A stretch of 64,000 nucleotides of DNA from contig JAGFNK010000075.1 in NCBI GenBank assembly GCA_025769875.1, positions 62,001 to 126,000 on the forward strand. The letters are read 5' to 3'. The first letter of the stretch is position 1. Every line of letters starts with the position of its first letter. The translations under genes and the position numbers were made by a program. Positions 1 through 11,249 of this stretch are shown one piece after another. Source of the stretch: Russula earlei. Its lineage: Eukaryota > Basidiomycota > Agaricomycetes > Russulales > Russulaceae. The notes under the pieces are model-generated. The model worked only from the letters and a program-made list of their open reading frames with translations, was not told the origin of the DNA and did not search any database.

Positions 1-1533
1 ACTGAGCACTCATACTCCCTGTAGGTGTTCCTGTTGCCTGGATGCTCACTTCAAATGGCAACATGGAAATCATTTCTTTTTTTGTAAACTGGGTAAAGGA
101 AGTGAGTCCCACTGTCTGCCCCTTGGTAATAATGACAGATTGTGATGAGGCACAAATCGCAGTGCTTTGGGATGTGTACCCACAGAGCCAAGTGTACCTC
201 TGCACATGGCATGTCCTCCACACAATGAGATTGCACATTGATACCACTGAGTTTCGAGTACTGTGGGACAAGGTCAAAGCTTGGGTGAATACAGAGGATA
301 TGGCCACATTCTTCAAGCTTTGGGATGATATTGCAAATGATCCCTCTAACCCTCAATCTTTTGTGCATTACCTGGCTTCAAAATGGTTGCCTTATAGCCA
401 TATGTGGTCCAAAGTCATCTAAAAAAGTAGGATGATTTTTGTGGAGGGAGACACCAATATGTTACTTAAAGCATATGTTATCAATTTGACATGGCCAGAT
501 CTAATTACTAATTTAATTTAGATATCATCATGTATTAAAAATGCATTAGCTTGACAGGAAGCAGAATTGGAGGATCAACCATATTATTCACACACTAGTG
601 AATGGTATGGAGCCTCATTACCAAAATGAGAGCACATGATGAGCTGTTGGGCTGGTGGGCCCTGATCTGGCTGAGAAATGGCAGCATGAAATCCTGGAAA
701 TAGCCAATAGCATTTCCTGAGATTCAATCAAGAAATTTGACGACAACTGCTTCTATGTTGTGTTGGCTTCTCAACAGGGTAAATTCTTTGTTGTCAATCT
801 AGGTCAATCAATATGCAATTGCCCCAACTTCCCAAGGGTACAGTTTTGCAAGTGCATAGCCGCTATCCAACACCATTTCCCCACCACATTCCCAGATGAT
901 AAGCCTAAGTGCCTCATAGCACAGTCCTCAATTACCCATGCACACACTGGCATTCCAAGACCAGAGGAATCCATTCAAACACTCACAAAAGATATCAGTT
1001 GCCTATCACAGTCGCTTATCAATCGGCTGATGGAACCAGCAACAGCAACCCCAGCCATTGTCAAAGCCTACCAGTCAGCAAAGTATAGCCTAACCACCAT
1101 GATCGCATCTACTCAGCATCAGAGTGCTTTACCCAAAAAGGCCACAATTATACCCAATCAAAACACTTGGACAGAGACTGCCAACCATATGGGAATCAAA
1201 CAGGCCCCAAAGCAGAAGTGCCTCCCCGATGAGCATGGGTTGACAGAGAAGAGTATTGGCACTGCCAAGGGCAAGCACTGTCACATTCACAGCAACCCAT
1301 ATGCTGGGGGGGAATGCTCAGGTAAGTGCACCAAATCCGATGCCCTCTCCATCATGGCCCATGTGCAGGCCCAAGCTGCATGTTCTCAGGCATGTGTGCC
1401 CCCTGCAACCGCTCCCTCCCTCAGCCCAGCCACGGTGTATGCCCTTCCCTCATCATTGCCCACAGGCGCCTTCACGCTGCCCACCCCAAGTGTCTCAGTG
1501 CTGGCCTTCTCAGCACCACAATCGAGCCCTTAG
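1..1533 (+). mobile_element. Degenerate Mutator-like (MULE) transposase, 3' part with SWIM zinc finger
   Basis: This is the 3' part of a MULE-type transposase whose beginning lies off the left edge. The frame at 42-422 holds the transposase core motifs MTDCDEAQ (catalytic Asp context) and CTWHVLHTMR (the C/D-x-WH motif). A stop at 421 breaks it. Around 560-640 another frame continues with IHTLVNGMEPHYQN, a motif that precedes the C-terminal zinc finger in these proteins. The frame at 760-1533 carries a SWIM finger, CNCPNFPRVQFCKCIAAIQHH (split CxC...CxH), followed by a Ser/Thr/Pro-rich tail. Frames change at least twice, so the copy is dead. Assignment rests on motif order; the exact subfamily is not determined. 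Confidence 0.7.
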
Positions 1534-1549
1534 ATTAGTTTAAATATTA

Positions 1550-4187
1550 TTTATTTTGTTGTCCATAACTCCTGAAACCACCATTATAAAAGTTGACATT
1601 GTGTGTGTAATTATTATTTTGCATTTGAAAACAATTGCAGGGTTTATGGGAATTGCCTTGAGGAGCCACATTGGTGGGGCACTTACCATTTCTGGAGCAT
1701 GACACTTTTTGCAAAAAGATGTCAACTGACAGATGCATCCACAAGCTGTTTCCAAGGTGACTTGAAGCACTTTTGATGGGTTGAGAGTGGCTTTGAGCAG
1801 CTCAAATGATGCATGTCTTCAAGGACTTCTGCACATGCAATGTACTCAGGTGTGACTTTAGTGATGAGAATCCAGACAAGGAGATCAAGGTGAGGTTGAA
1901 GCATGTGGTGTAGGTGATTGTGCTTTAACTGCTTCCAGAAGTTTTCAGTTCCCATTGTTGTTCACCACCATGAAATGTAAGATGTTGAGTGTGCCCAGAG
2001 TTTCCACTTGCATGGAACATACCACAATGTCCAAAGGAATCCCTGCACTTCCCAAAGTCCTTGTTGCCAACAGAACCAATACATTTCTAAAACAGGATGC
2101 TTGCAGATTTCCATTGCACTGCATGGGCCCTTGTTCTGTTCAGAAAAAGCCAGATGCTGACAGAAGTGTCTCATGAAGAGACAAAGGATGGATTTTCTGT
2201 GGGGCACAGGGCAAAGCACATATGTGAGGTCCTTCACTCATGTCTCACCCTCTTCAAAACCCCATTCCAGGTCATCTTCATCAGCCTCATCCAACTTGGA
2301 CCCTGATCCTGCATCTGAATCAGAACCAAGCCATTCATCAAGCTTGTCTATCAGCTTGCCCCCATCATCCATCATCCCATCAAGATCCACCTCAATGCCC
2401 TCATTACTTGACAGAGATAGATCAGAGTCAGTGGTGGGTAGCTGGGAAGGATTGGATGATAGTCTGTCCATCAAGGGTATATTGGGTATTGGGATTGAGG
2501 GAATTCAGATGGTTAGCTGCTCCTTTAGAGGCATATTGAGTGTTTGTAAGACTCTGTTCAGGTGTACCACAAGTTGAGGAATTGCTTTTGTGGCAACATA
2601 ATGTGTTCCAGGCTGTCAATTTCTGTCATAATGAATATTAAACAATAGGTGTACAGACACAAACCTTAACACCAGATTGATGAATTGGGACAAATGATTC
2701 CTTAATCCAGCTGAACTCAGCTTTCACAATATCAACATCATAAGGTGCTGGGGCACATTGTAGGATTGACAAGCATGTCTTGACTGCTCAGATAGCATGC
2801 CAATAGCAAAGCTGATGCTTTGCATCTGCTATGATAGCAAGAAATGAGTTGATTTCTGACCAATTCTTGTTTATAAGTGTAAAAATGATTTGCAAATGCC
2901 AATGCTTGTTGATGTATGAAATGAAATGGCTGATAAACCATTCTTTAGCACCTGGTTCACCAATGTTCAACTGAATCAGGAGATATCCAAGAGGTAACCC
3001 TGACCCATAGATTTTACTAAGAAGTGCAAAAACTTCAAAATGTGCTCCATTTGTGTTCCCTGGACATTGTCACAGTCAGGTAGGCTTGTTTTGCAAATGA
3101 AATATGACTCACATGCAGAATCTAACTGTAGTTCACCAAGATGCCCTCCCCATTGGTGAAGAATTTCAGGTAGTGCAAATGCAATGACTGTGATGCCCTC
3201 ATCCTGCTCAACAGGTATTGGTTCAACAGTGTACAGGTGATCTGGTGATGATATTTTAAATGCTTCAAGAAGCAGCCAGGCTGACTAAACTTCATCCTCA
3301 TCCCTTTTCTAGGTACAGCTGGACAATCATGACCACAATTGATAGATAGATTTATGTGTGAATGATGGCTTTGGATGCTTCCTCAGAATCTCAGCCCAGA
3401 GCTTATTGCATGGTGTGAATATTTTACAGACACAAACTGATGATATTTATGTACCTGTGTTGGGGTAAATTTGAGGTTATCATGGACATATTGCTCAACT
3501 TCTTCTGGGATATCAATAGAACAATACAGGACATGATCTTCACAGTATGATAATTTAATGAAGACCACATCAGAACAGTCAGATAAGGCTATATGTATCC
3601 AACCAGAGCAGTCAAACGTTTTCATCAATTCTTTATCATGCTTTTTGACACCTTGGTGGCGCTTTGATGGGGCATGCTGCTGATCAGTATTTTGGGAGCA
3701 ATTGTACATATAATGTGTTGATGTGCTCATAGATCATTTGTGGTCATACTTACTTCAGTAACTGATTCAAAGAGATTCACAATTTTGCAATGAAAAGAAG
3801 TGTTACATACAGGAACCAATAACTCATCACTTCCCACATCAGATTGACAACAGCATCTGCCTGCTCCCTCCTAATGGTGTAACATGCCAAATCTTTGATA
3901 TTTACATTTGCTTCAACCTTGATCACACCTTTCTGCCTTCCCAGGAAAGTCAAAAATCCATTTAGTGGCAAAACAGATCAGCTTTCATCTGATGCATCCT
4001 GATCCCCATTAGTTTCAGGGTTCTGAACCTTCTCCAAGTTCTTCTTGGCCTGTCTATTGCCTTTTTTCTTTATCATGCAAGGAGAACATGTCATAGTATG
4101 TGTTGAAGTATTTGCCTTCAGTGGAAATTGGTCAAGACATAGGGACTTCTTGCATTTTGCACACTTCTTTGATCCAGCCATCTCCAA
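1550..4187 (-). mobile_element. Second degenerate MULE transposase, opposite strand
   Basis: Read on the minus strand, pieces of one MULE protein occur in the expected order. At 4187-3978 there is a four-cysteine N-terminal module (CAKCKKSLCLDQF...CSPC). At 3730-3383 there is a FAR1-like DNA-binding region (ATFDCSGWIHIALSD type). At 2970-2738 there is transposase core (AKHQLCYWHAIRAVK). At 2474-2238 there is an acidic Ser/Asp-rich stretch. At 1955-1722 there is ENFWKQLKHNHLHHMLQP and SKPLSTHQKCFKSPWKQL, followed by a cysteine cluster resembling a broken SWIM finger near 1700. Stops and frame changes separate the pieces, so it cannot encode a transposase. No terminal inverted repeats were located. 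It converges tail to tail with the plus-strand copy, and the two differ in sequence. Confidence 0.68.
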
Positions 4188-4883
4188 ATAGCTATGAGGT
4201 GGGCTTGGGAGAAGTGAGGCATGTTAGAGTGGATGTTGATAGTGTACCAGTTGTCTACATTCTCAATATTGGTTTACAACTGGTCCATGCTTAGACTGGT
4301 CCTGACTGATTCACAACCAGTCACAGCCAAGAGTCAGATATAGACAAGCCTTAGCATACGAAAATCAAAGAAAAAACTACCTTGCTATCCCGTGTTTGCA
4401 GCGAGTGCGGGGGGTGGCGGCAGTGGCAAGCGAGTACAGGAGGAGGATGTGGGGGCACTGGTGAGTGAGGACATTGTCTGTCATTTGTTGTCCGTCGCCT
4501 ATCGTTCATCATTCCTCATTCGTTGTCGTCCCTCATTTGTTGTCCTTGGCTTGTCGTCGCTTGTCTATTTGGTTAGCCTGTAGCACCCGCGATCCACCCC
4601 ACGAGCAGTTGCTCATAGCGGTAGGGGCGGGTGCTGAGTTTATCTGCTGGTCCCGAGGTAGTTAGTGTGACGTGGTGGGTTTAAGAGGGGGTGGGGTGCA
4701 CACCTAAGTTGGTGTGGTGCTGTGTTGAACTTGCACTGGTGGTCGTAGTTGAGTGGAGGGGCCGTCATCACCTGGGATTGTTGTTGTTGTGCCTACTAGC
4801 AGTGCGTTACGAGTATGCGCGTGGTTTGACGGGACGGATAATTCGTGGGCATAATACGACGTCAATTACGTCATCGTAGTGGC
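4188..4883. other. No gene recognised
   Basis: Apart from ORFs under 100 codons without recognisable motifs I see nothing here. It directly follows the N-terminal end of the minus-strand MULE, so the transposon end and target-site duplication may lie in it. I could not find a matching inverted repeat. Confidence 0.4.
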
Positions 4884-5357
4884 TCAGTTCCGGAGAGTTT
4901 CATTTCCGCTGCCATCGTCGCTTTGAGCGAGTTTTTTGCGCTTGGCGTTTTTGCCCGAAGCAACGGGCTTTGGAGCTACCCTTTGCGTCATAGAGGACAA
5001 ACTAAGATTTACCTTGCGCTCATACACAGCATCGATGATGGCCCAGCTATGTTTGCAAACCCGCGTATTCAGTCGTATATCCTTGTGCACCTGCGGTAAA
5101 TCAGTTCGCAAGTAAACAATCGCAGCGGCTCTCTCTCTGTCGCGGAAGTCCTCGCCGTCTTCGTGCAACGTTTGAAGCATGACGCCTATGAATGAAAAAA
5201 TATGCATGAGGCGGAGGCCAATATGTTCAAATAACGACCACGGACCAATGAAGACGAACTCTGCCGGCGAAACTTTGGCGGAAAAAAAATCGTAAAGGCC
5301 ATGTTCAAAGCCTTGTCGCAGGCTATCTCGAGCAGATTCGACAGCATGCGCTCCACG
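4884..5357 (-). pseudogene. Coding relic of unknown family
   Basis: The minus frame is open from 5357 to 4884 and reads like real protein (for example FFSAKVSPAEFVFIGPWSLF, then DLPQVHKDIRLNTRVCKHSW). An ATG lies inside at 5207, and no ATG is found at the upstream end before a TAA. The C-terminal part is basic (GKNAKRKKLAQS). Upstream, between about 5360 and 6105 on the same strand, other frames contain protein-like pieces interrupted by stops, so this is probably the tail of a decayed multi-exon gene. I do not recognise the family. Confidence 0.3.
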
Positions 5358-5784
5358 TTAAATTTAAGAGTATGGGTAGTATTGCCACCTTTTCAGCTGT
5401 GGTGCTGATGGTGTACGCCGCAAATCAACGTCGTGGCAGCAGTATAGCATGGAAGCAATGTTCTAGAACGTGCGTCCTCGTTTGGTATTGAACTCGATGT
5501 GACTTGCCAACCCTCCGCTGATGGTAATGTACTTCATGTCCAACTCATTCACGTAATCTGCCCAGGGAGAGGTAGTGGCTTGCAACTTCTCTGCAACCAA
5601 GTTAACAATCGAGTACCGCCACCGCCAAGCGCTGGTGAGAACCCACCGGAAGCAGTAATACGCATTTCGAGCTGTACGCGCTGAAAACCCTCACGCTCCG
5701 AGGCCGGTGATAGCGCACGATATTCCACTTGAGCTTTGGTCAGTCCTCACGAGGACGCCCCGACGAGGGGAGACGTACCACACG

Positions 5785-6105
5785 TTATGCGCTTGTTCTC
5801 GAACTTCCTCTTCCCCTCCATGGATATTTCATTTCGTCTGCCTTTGTGAGCCGCTGGGACTTGATACCACCAGAGTTTCCGCGTGTCAGGGTCCCTGTCC
5901 GAAGAACGCTGTCACCCACTGGACGCGAGAAAGTTTGACGGGAAATCACACATAGGCAATCTAGAGAGGAACGGGTCGGTTTCATGGTGAGGGCGGTCGA
6001 AAGACGAGAGCGCACATGGCCATCTAGGAATTTTACAATGCTAGTGAGGCATTGCTTTCCATCCACGCAGACGCGTACTTCTTCACCGTCTTCATCTTGC
6101 ATCAC
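5785..6105 (-). pseudogene. Short ORF, probable coding relic
   Basis: An ATG-initiated minus-strand frame of 106 codons begins MMQDEDGEEVRVCVDGKQCL and contains KSQRLTKADEMKYPW near its end. It lies upstream of the relic at 4884-5357 on the same strand and may be an earlier exon of the same decayed gene. The frame between them is interrupted. No domain is recognised, and a chance ORF cannot be excluded. Confidence 0.22.
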
Positions 6106-6199
6106 GGCAAAGATAACAGGCGGAAATTGTGGAAGAGGGAGTCGATTATTTCCATCTGCTTTGTTCTAGGCCATTTTCTCCCCGCGTGAGCGCGAAGGA

Positions 6200-7023
6200 A
6201 GGAGAAAAGGACGAAAGGCACACCTCGTTGGTATGGCGGGTTTAGTTCGATTTTACCATTATGAATTTGGACTGCACCGTGATGGTTAGGACAGCTGCGG
6301 AGACGTAGAGGAGAGGAAGGGAGGGGCGTACTGTGGTTACAGCGGAGCGCCCAATGACCTACCCGGGTTCCCGGATGGGCACACGATTACAAATTGTTTG
6401 TCTCTATGTTCATATCACGTGGTTGCGTCACAGCCTGGCTTGTGGATTGGATTGCATTTGATCTAAACGAATGAGCGCGAACGTCGTTGCGTGTCCGCTG
6501 CGTTCTCACTCCCCACTCTTTTGCTCCCATCTCATCCATCAGCCTTACGAACTCACCTGCTTCTCTCCGGACAGGCTTCACTGGGCGAGGTGCGAGAACT
6601 GGGGGGACTCCAAAGAGGTGATATGGCTCTCAACCGTCCACGGAGTTGACTATAACATCCGACGAGAACTCATATTCCTATCCAATTTGAGGTGCTATCT
6701 CCGGCGTGCTCAACCTCTCGGAAGTGCACAGCCATCAAGCCTGCGAGCCCGGAAAATATCAATGTACTATCAAAGTTCCACAAGCCATTATCACGTGGTC
6801 GGGCGGATGCCTGTGCCGGTCATGATTCTGATCCTCTTTCATTGTTGGCCGTCTATATGAACGGGCTCAGGGAGTATAAGAGCCAATGCCTGGATTCGCA
6901 ACACCCTCCAGCAGTGCTCCTATCTCTTTCACTCTTGGTGCTGGTTACCAACAGTATTTTCTCCACCGCTTTCCCTCAACGCCGACTTCCCCGACTTTCG
7001 TTTTCAGTTGACCATAATTTACG
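6200..7023. other. Non-coding stretch upstream of a secreted-protein gene
   Basis: No convincing gene. TATA-like motifs occur at about 6852 (CTATAT) and 6874 (TATAAG), roughly 150-170 bp ahead of the ATG at 7024. A pyrimidine-rich tract (about 6900-7000) follows, as is usual before fungal transcription starts. Confidence 0.4.
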
Positions 7024-7467
7024 ATGCGCAGTTCCGCTATCGTCGCCTTTATCTGCCTCGCCTTTGGCGTCGCCCCTTCAATCTCGGTTAGGTGCGCACA
7101 TCTCTCAAGTTCCATTACGTCCCTCAGTTTTTTTACTTTACATTGTAGAACCAATCCGTCCAGAAGATCACTGAACCCCCACGGTCAGGGTGGCACTCCT
7201 TTTGACAGCCATCGTGGCGATAACTCGCAGGGAATACCGACCTTCGAATTTGGAGACCCGAAACTGAAGAATCTTGTTACAGAAGGCTATCCTTCTCAGA
7301 ATGAGCAATGGCATAAAGCGGAGAACCCACAGTGGGGAAAATCCTACCACGAGATCTCCCGGAATAATGATCCTTCTCATCTAATTGGTGGGAAAAATTG
7401 GCGGGATAAGCCAGACAGAGTGCCAAACCGCGCGGTTTTTCATACGCCCAAAAAGTCGAGGAAATAA
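7024..7467 (+). CDS. Small secreted protein, one intron
   Basis: The ATG at 7024 starts a typical signal peptide (MRSSAIVAFICLAFGVAPSIS). A 57-bp intron with a GTGCGC donor at 7092 and an acceptor ending at 7148 (ATTGTAG) fits the frame. Removing it gives a product of about 128 residues. The mature part is hydrophilic and rich in Gly, Asn, His and Trp (GQGGTPFDSHRGDNSQGIPT, EGYPSQNEQWHKAENPQWGK, GGKNWRDKPDRVPNR) with no cysteine, so it is not a classic cysteine-knotted effector. Retaining the intron also keeps the frame open, so the splice is inferred. The family is unknown. Confidence 0.5.
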   Translation: MRSSAIVAFICLAFGVAPSISVRCAHLSSSITSLSFFTLHCRTNPSRRSLNPHGQGGTPFDSHRGDNSQGIPTFEFGDPKLKNLVTEGYPSQNEQWHKAENPQWGKSYHEISRNNDPSHLIGGKNWRDKPDRVPNRAVFHTPKKSRK

Positions 7468-7704
7468 TTTCTTTTATCCCTTTTGGCTTTTGTTTCATTC
7501 AGATTGAAATCGAGAACTTCAGTTTTCATTTCACCAATGTTCCACTCTCATTGACCAATTCTTTATCATTTTGGTCTGTCCAAATCATTAGTTGATTATG
7601 ACCAAGGCTACGTCACACATCCTCGTTACTGTTTTTACAATGACACGTGCGATCGTAACCACGTGACAACTGTTGCGTTGCTCCTGAACACTTCCGCTAA
7701 AGTA

Positions 7705-7731
7705 GTACTGTACTAATACGACCAACTCTTC
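7705..7731 (+). repeat. Left terminal inverted repeat
   Basis: 27-bp repeat beginning GTACTGTACTAATACG, identical to the reverse complement of 9326-9352. It includes a near-palindromic GTACTGTAC core. Confidence 0.8.
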
Positions 7732-8839
7732 ATAGCTTGTGACATGTGACAGATTTCGATGACCGACTGACTCTTCAAAGTTGGGAAAACCGTGTGACAA
7801 ATCTCACATCTCTTCAAAGCCCTGATTGGGCCGAGAGGCAACATGTGACATGCACTAACGTCAGGCGGCGGTCTGACACGCAACTTGAGTGCGAGTCGGG
7901 ATTTGAACATTAAAACCTTGAAAAATTTGTTGTGTGCTTTGAGGACCATGCAGCTACAACCATGACTGCACTGAACAGCTTTATCCCAATAGATGTCCAT
8001 CAAGCCTTCCTCCCAGATCCCAGTTGTGAGGCATCAAAAACACTTCATGAGCTTGTTACAGTTGTAAGGTGTGTGAGCCCGGTGGCCAGGAAACGCACCT
8101 GACTTGTACCATCTCCCTCCCTCGACACGCGTTCACCCTCCCTTTGCCCTTCATATCCTCTTCCTTTCCTTCTCTCTCATGCACTCGCCTCTCGATGACA
8201 TCCCTGCCGCGGTCCTTGCCCCATGTCAGCAGACTACAGCAATGTCTCAAGTTGATCGCCATCGACGTCACTCGCCTCGGCTCCAGCCCACTCGTCCCTC
8301 AAGCATTGTCCTCGCCCGCCACATGTCCACGCACGGACATGAATGACGCACGTATGTTGTCATCAATGTGCTACGCGAGGACTCGCTGCCCATGGCATCT
8401 CGCCCCCGACATCATTGCCTCATGCTCGCGGATTCGCAGTAGGAAGATCAGGACTCTGGAGTAGCACTTTTGTATTTAAGTAGCTACCATCCTGTACAGT
8501 AGCTTAGGGAATCAAATCAAGAGCTTCTGCATCTGCGTTAACCCTCTCATGTGCCAAAGAACACCTCGACTCCCTCAAAATCTCCCGCTTTCCTTTCAAG
8601 AACACACACACACTCTCTCTCTCTCTCTCGCATGCGCGTCGCGTTCCGGCTACAATCCCTGCTTGCTCTCAGCTCCTCCCTGTCCGTACCCACCCTCGGA
8701 TCAAGCCCCACGAACTCCCCAGGCCCCGACCTGGCACGCTATACAGTGGACCCCAACGTTTTGGGTGGAGATCACACAGCCATGTTCCCGAGGTGGTGTG
8801 CCCCACCATGCACCTCCTACACTTACTTCCCTCGAACAA

Positions 8840-9175
8840 ATGGAGGACCTTGAAGAGAGTGCTATTGATATTCATGGTGATGACAGCGAAGTTCCCATGA
8901 CAGACATCGTTTCCGCGCATACACAACTTGAATGCTCCGACTCTATGGATTGCGATGATGATGATGAGCTGTACATACCGAGAGAAGAAGGTGGCCTTGT
9001 TATAACTGCAGATGCAGAGTGTGCTTCAGTGGAGTCTGTTCATGGTGAGGTAGTTGATACAACTCAGGCTAGTCAAGCTGTAGAAGGACATGGTAAGCAT
9101 AAGAAGTGTGCAAACATCCTCTATTCCTCCAAATTTTGGGTCGCGAATGATGTGAGCGACACAGACAACAAGTAG
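8840..9175 (+). CDS. Acidic ORF inside the inverted-repeat element
   Basis: The ATG at 8840 opens 111 codons (MEDLEESAIDIHGDDSEVPM..., with an SMDCDDDDELYIPREEGG stretch). The frame extends further upstream, but that part is low-complexity Pro/Ser/Leu and probably non-coding. No domain is recognised. Its position inside the element suggests a transposase N-terminal remnant or captured host sequence; both are inference. Confidence 0.28.
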   Translation: MEDLEESAIDIHGDDSEVPMTDIVSAHTQLECSDSMDCDDDDELYIPREEGGLVITADAECASVESVHGEVVDTTQASQAVEGHGKHKKCANILYSSKFWVANDVSDTDNK

Positions 9176-9325
9176 ATAGAATTTAGGCACTTGTTTATAA
9201 TAAATAAATGAATATTCCCATTTAGGAAATTTTTTAATGATTTTTGTCACAGTCTTCATAACTGGTTGTGACCTGTGACCTGAGCCGTATCTCTTCTCTT
9301 CAGAGGGGGCTTGTGACGCGTGACC

Positions 9326-9352
9326 GAAGAGTTGGTCGTATTAGTACAGTAC
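9326..9352 (-). repeat. Right terminal inverted repeat
   Basis: Perfect inverted partner of 7705-7731, with a TGTGACGCGTGAC cluster immediately inside (about 9312-9324). Confidence 0.8.
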
Positions 9353-9748
9353 TGGCAGCCATGTCACCTGTCCACGCTTCCGTTGAAATCTTCCAGCTCG
9401 TATACAGCATGCGAGTTGCTTTCCGAGCTTCAGCTTCAAATTACCAAGGTCTGTTGCCGACGGGCGGAACTTGCGCCAGTGAGATGCTTGAACATCGACG
9501 TGCACACGGGCCGCCTCATGCCACACAGCTCTACCATATGTCCAAAGTTACAGTATTGTATCCAGTCAGTATACAACGATTTGTTGGATCAGCCCGTTAC
9601 TTTGCGTGCGGAAAAGGGATACATTACTCGTGCCGGTAACGTGCTGGGTAAAGATTATATTGAGCACTACATCTGTGTACAGCTGCGTGAGCAGATACAG
9701 GTAACACATCAAGCGCACCTACAAATGCCGTGATTATCCAAAAAGGGA
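9353..9748 (+). other. Open frame of unknown meaning between the element and the HMG gene
   Basis: A plus-strand frame stays open to 9733 and reads in part SVYNDLLDQPVTLRAEKGYI. It has no ATG of its own outside the inverted repeat and no recognised domain. It may be the gene fragment into which the element inserted, or chance. Confidence 0.2.
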
Positions 9749-11185
9749 TCAGAAGTTCATAAATGCATTTGGCTGTGGAGAAGCATAATTTAAAGATGAT
9801 TCGTTCTGCATGCCTCGAATGAAGTCATCGATTTGATCGATCGTCCATTCGATGACTTCAGTGTTCATCTTCAAGTCGTGGGGATAAGGTCGACACCGAG
9901 GTGCTGGGTCGTTCCCATATACGCCAGCATTGGCGGAGGGCAGGGATAGCGTTGAAACTTCTCCAAGTGGTGGCGAAAAGTGAAATACATCGAATTCTGG
10001 ATTGTGTATCGCACAGTGAGTGGCGACATACATGAATGGAGGCAAGGTTTCCAACTTTATCGGAGAGGGATCAGGAGAATCGTAATGAGGCGAGGCAGTG
10101 GTGACGTCGAATGGCACCATCCCTTGCGGTGGACTCGATGGGTTATGGCCCTGACGAAATGTTAGCGGGGGAGATGTGACAGCAGTCAAATGTCGCACAT
10201 GTGGTGGGCATTGTTGAGGCTCCGTGCCACTTGCGAGTGGCCAGTCTTGCTGGGGCTGGGATGGGGGCTCGCAGCTAACAGTGGGGGCGAAAGGTTGCCC
10301 CGCAGGGTGAGGATGGGACGTGACACTGCCCCCGCAATCCAGAGCCGAGGGGGTGCTCCGTAGGGCATTGGATACGGACACGTGCGTCTCCGGCTGCATG
10401 CCCGTTGTGGGAGCTTGGCGTGGCGGTGGTTCCGGTGTCGGCTGGAGCATTGACAACTGAACGGCGCTCCAAGAATGACTAGTCACCTCCCAAGCCGGCA
10501 AGACGCCCATCTTCTCCCTGATCTTTTGATTTTGGGCCCTCTTTTCCTTCAACACGGACGGGGGCGCCGCCCCCGCCCCTGCCGATGAGGGTGCGTAGCG
10601 ATACTGGGGGTAGAGCCTCTTGTGCTTCTCCCTCTCCCTCTTGGCCGCTTCGATCCACGGCCGTCGATCCTCGACGCTCATGGCCTTCCATATGCGCCCG
10701 ACGATGCGCGAGATGTTCCGATGGTCCGGTTCGACGCTCGCGGGGATTTTTTTCTGCGCAACGAAATCACATCGGAAGATGATGAAGGCGTTCCGCGGTC
10801 GCGGAATGTGCCCTTCGGGTTGCTTTCGTGCGTGCGACTTCTTCGCTGGGGGGTCCTTCGCGGGCGGGCTGCCGACATCCGCGGGAGTGGAATGTGGAAA
10901 GGCGCCGGGCCGATGCTCTCGGCCGGTATCGCTCAAAGATGCCAGCGGCTCGTCGGCGCCGTGCTGGTGCGACGCGGATTCGGTAGCGGCAGAATACGTG
11001 GGGTGCGGGCTTCCGTCGAGAATGGCGTCCATGTCACGGTTTTGTGCAGGGGGGAGCTGGCGATTTCCACATTTAAACGCGGAGGGGAGTTCGGACAGAG
11101 GAAGGAGGACTAGAGTTGCGAATCGCGAGGGCAGATCGCACGCCCGTGGGGCCTCATCGGTTGCGAGACTTGCTTCCCGTAACAT
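9749..11185 (-). CDS. HMG-box (MATA-HMG type) transcription factor
   Basis: Single-exon frame of 478 codons from the ATG at 11185. Met52 (at 11032, MDAILDGSPHPTYSAATES) is an equally plausible start, since the upstream 51 residues look like translated leader. In the long numbering an HMG box spans about residues 126-200: PRPRNAFIIFR at the start, HRNISRIVGRIWKAMS in the middle, PWIEAAKREREKHKRLYPQY at the end. This is the Arg/Asn-Phe-Ile signature of sequence-specific fungal HMG proteins. The rest is low-complexity Pro/Ser/Thr/Gln-rich, typical of an activation region, and ends in an acidic-hydrophobic tail (EWTIDQIDDFIRGMQ). It probably binds DNA in the nucleus. Nothing nearby suggests a mating-type locus, so its target process is unknown. 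Confidence 0.88.
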   Translation of the reverse strand: MLREASLATDEAPRACDLPSRFATLVLLPLSELPSAFKCGNRQLPPAQNRDMDAILDGSPHPTYSAATESASHQHGADEPLASLSDTGREHRPGAFPHSTPADVGSPPAKDPPAKKSHARKQPEGHIPRPRNAFIIFRCDFVAQKKIPASVEPDHRNISRIVGRIWKAMSVEDRRPWIEAAKREREKHKRLYPQYRYAPSSAGAGAAPPSVLKEKRAQNQKIREKMGVLPAWEVTSHSWSAVQLSMLQPTPEPPPRQAPTTGMQPETHVSVSNALRSTPSALDCGGSVTSHPHPAGQPFAPTVSCEPPSQPQQDWPLASGTEPQQCPPHVRHLTAVTSPPLTFRQGHNPSSPPQGMVPFDVTTASPHYDSPDPSPIKLETLPPFMYVATHCAIHNPEFDVFHFSPPLGEVSTLSLPSANAGVYGNDPAPRCRPYPHDLKMNTEVIEWTIDQIDDFIRGMQNESSLNYASPQPNAFMNF

Positions 11186-11249
11186 GAATGCGGAGACAAA
11201 GAGAATAAGGTGCTTCCATGAGATAACATCGCCTAGTGTGCGATACTGA

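Larger units (their letters stand above)
7705..9352. mobile_element. 1.65-kb element with perfect 27-bp terminal inverted repeats
   Basis: The 27 bases at 7705-7731 (starting GTACTGTACTAATACG) are the exact reverse complement of 9326-9352. Just inside both ends are clustered TGTGAC motifs: left 7739-7749 and again near 7795 and 7845, right near 9247, 9268 and 9312. This resembles the subterminal repeats of hAT-like or other cut-and-paste elements. The interior has one acidic ORF (8840-9175) and no recognisable transposase, so it is probably non-autonomous. I did not find a clear target-site duplication: the flanks are AGTA on the left and TGGC on the right. Confidence 0.6.

Noticed and set aside
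9749..11185. Mating-type (MAT) locus
   Set aside because: HMG box alone is not enough; no homeodomain pair, pheromone receptor or pheromone gene is in the window.
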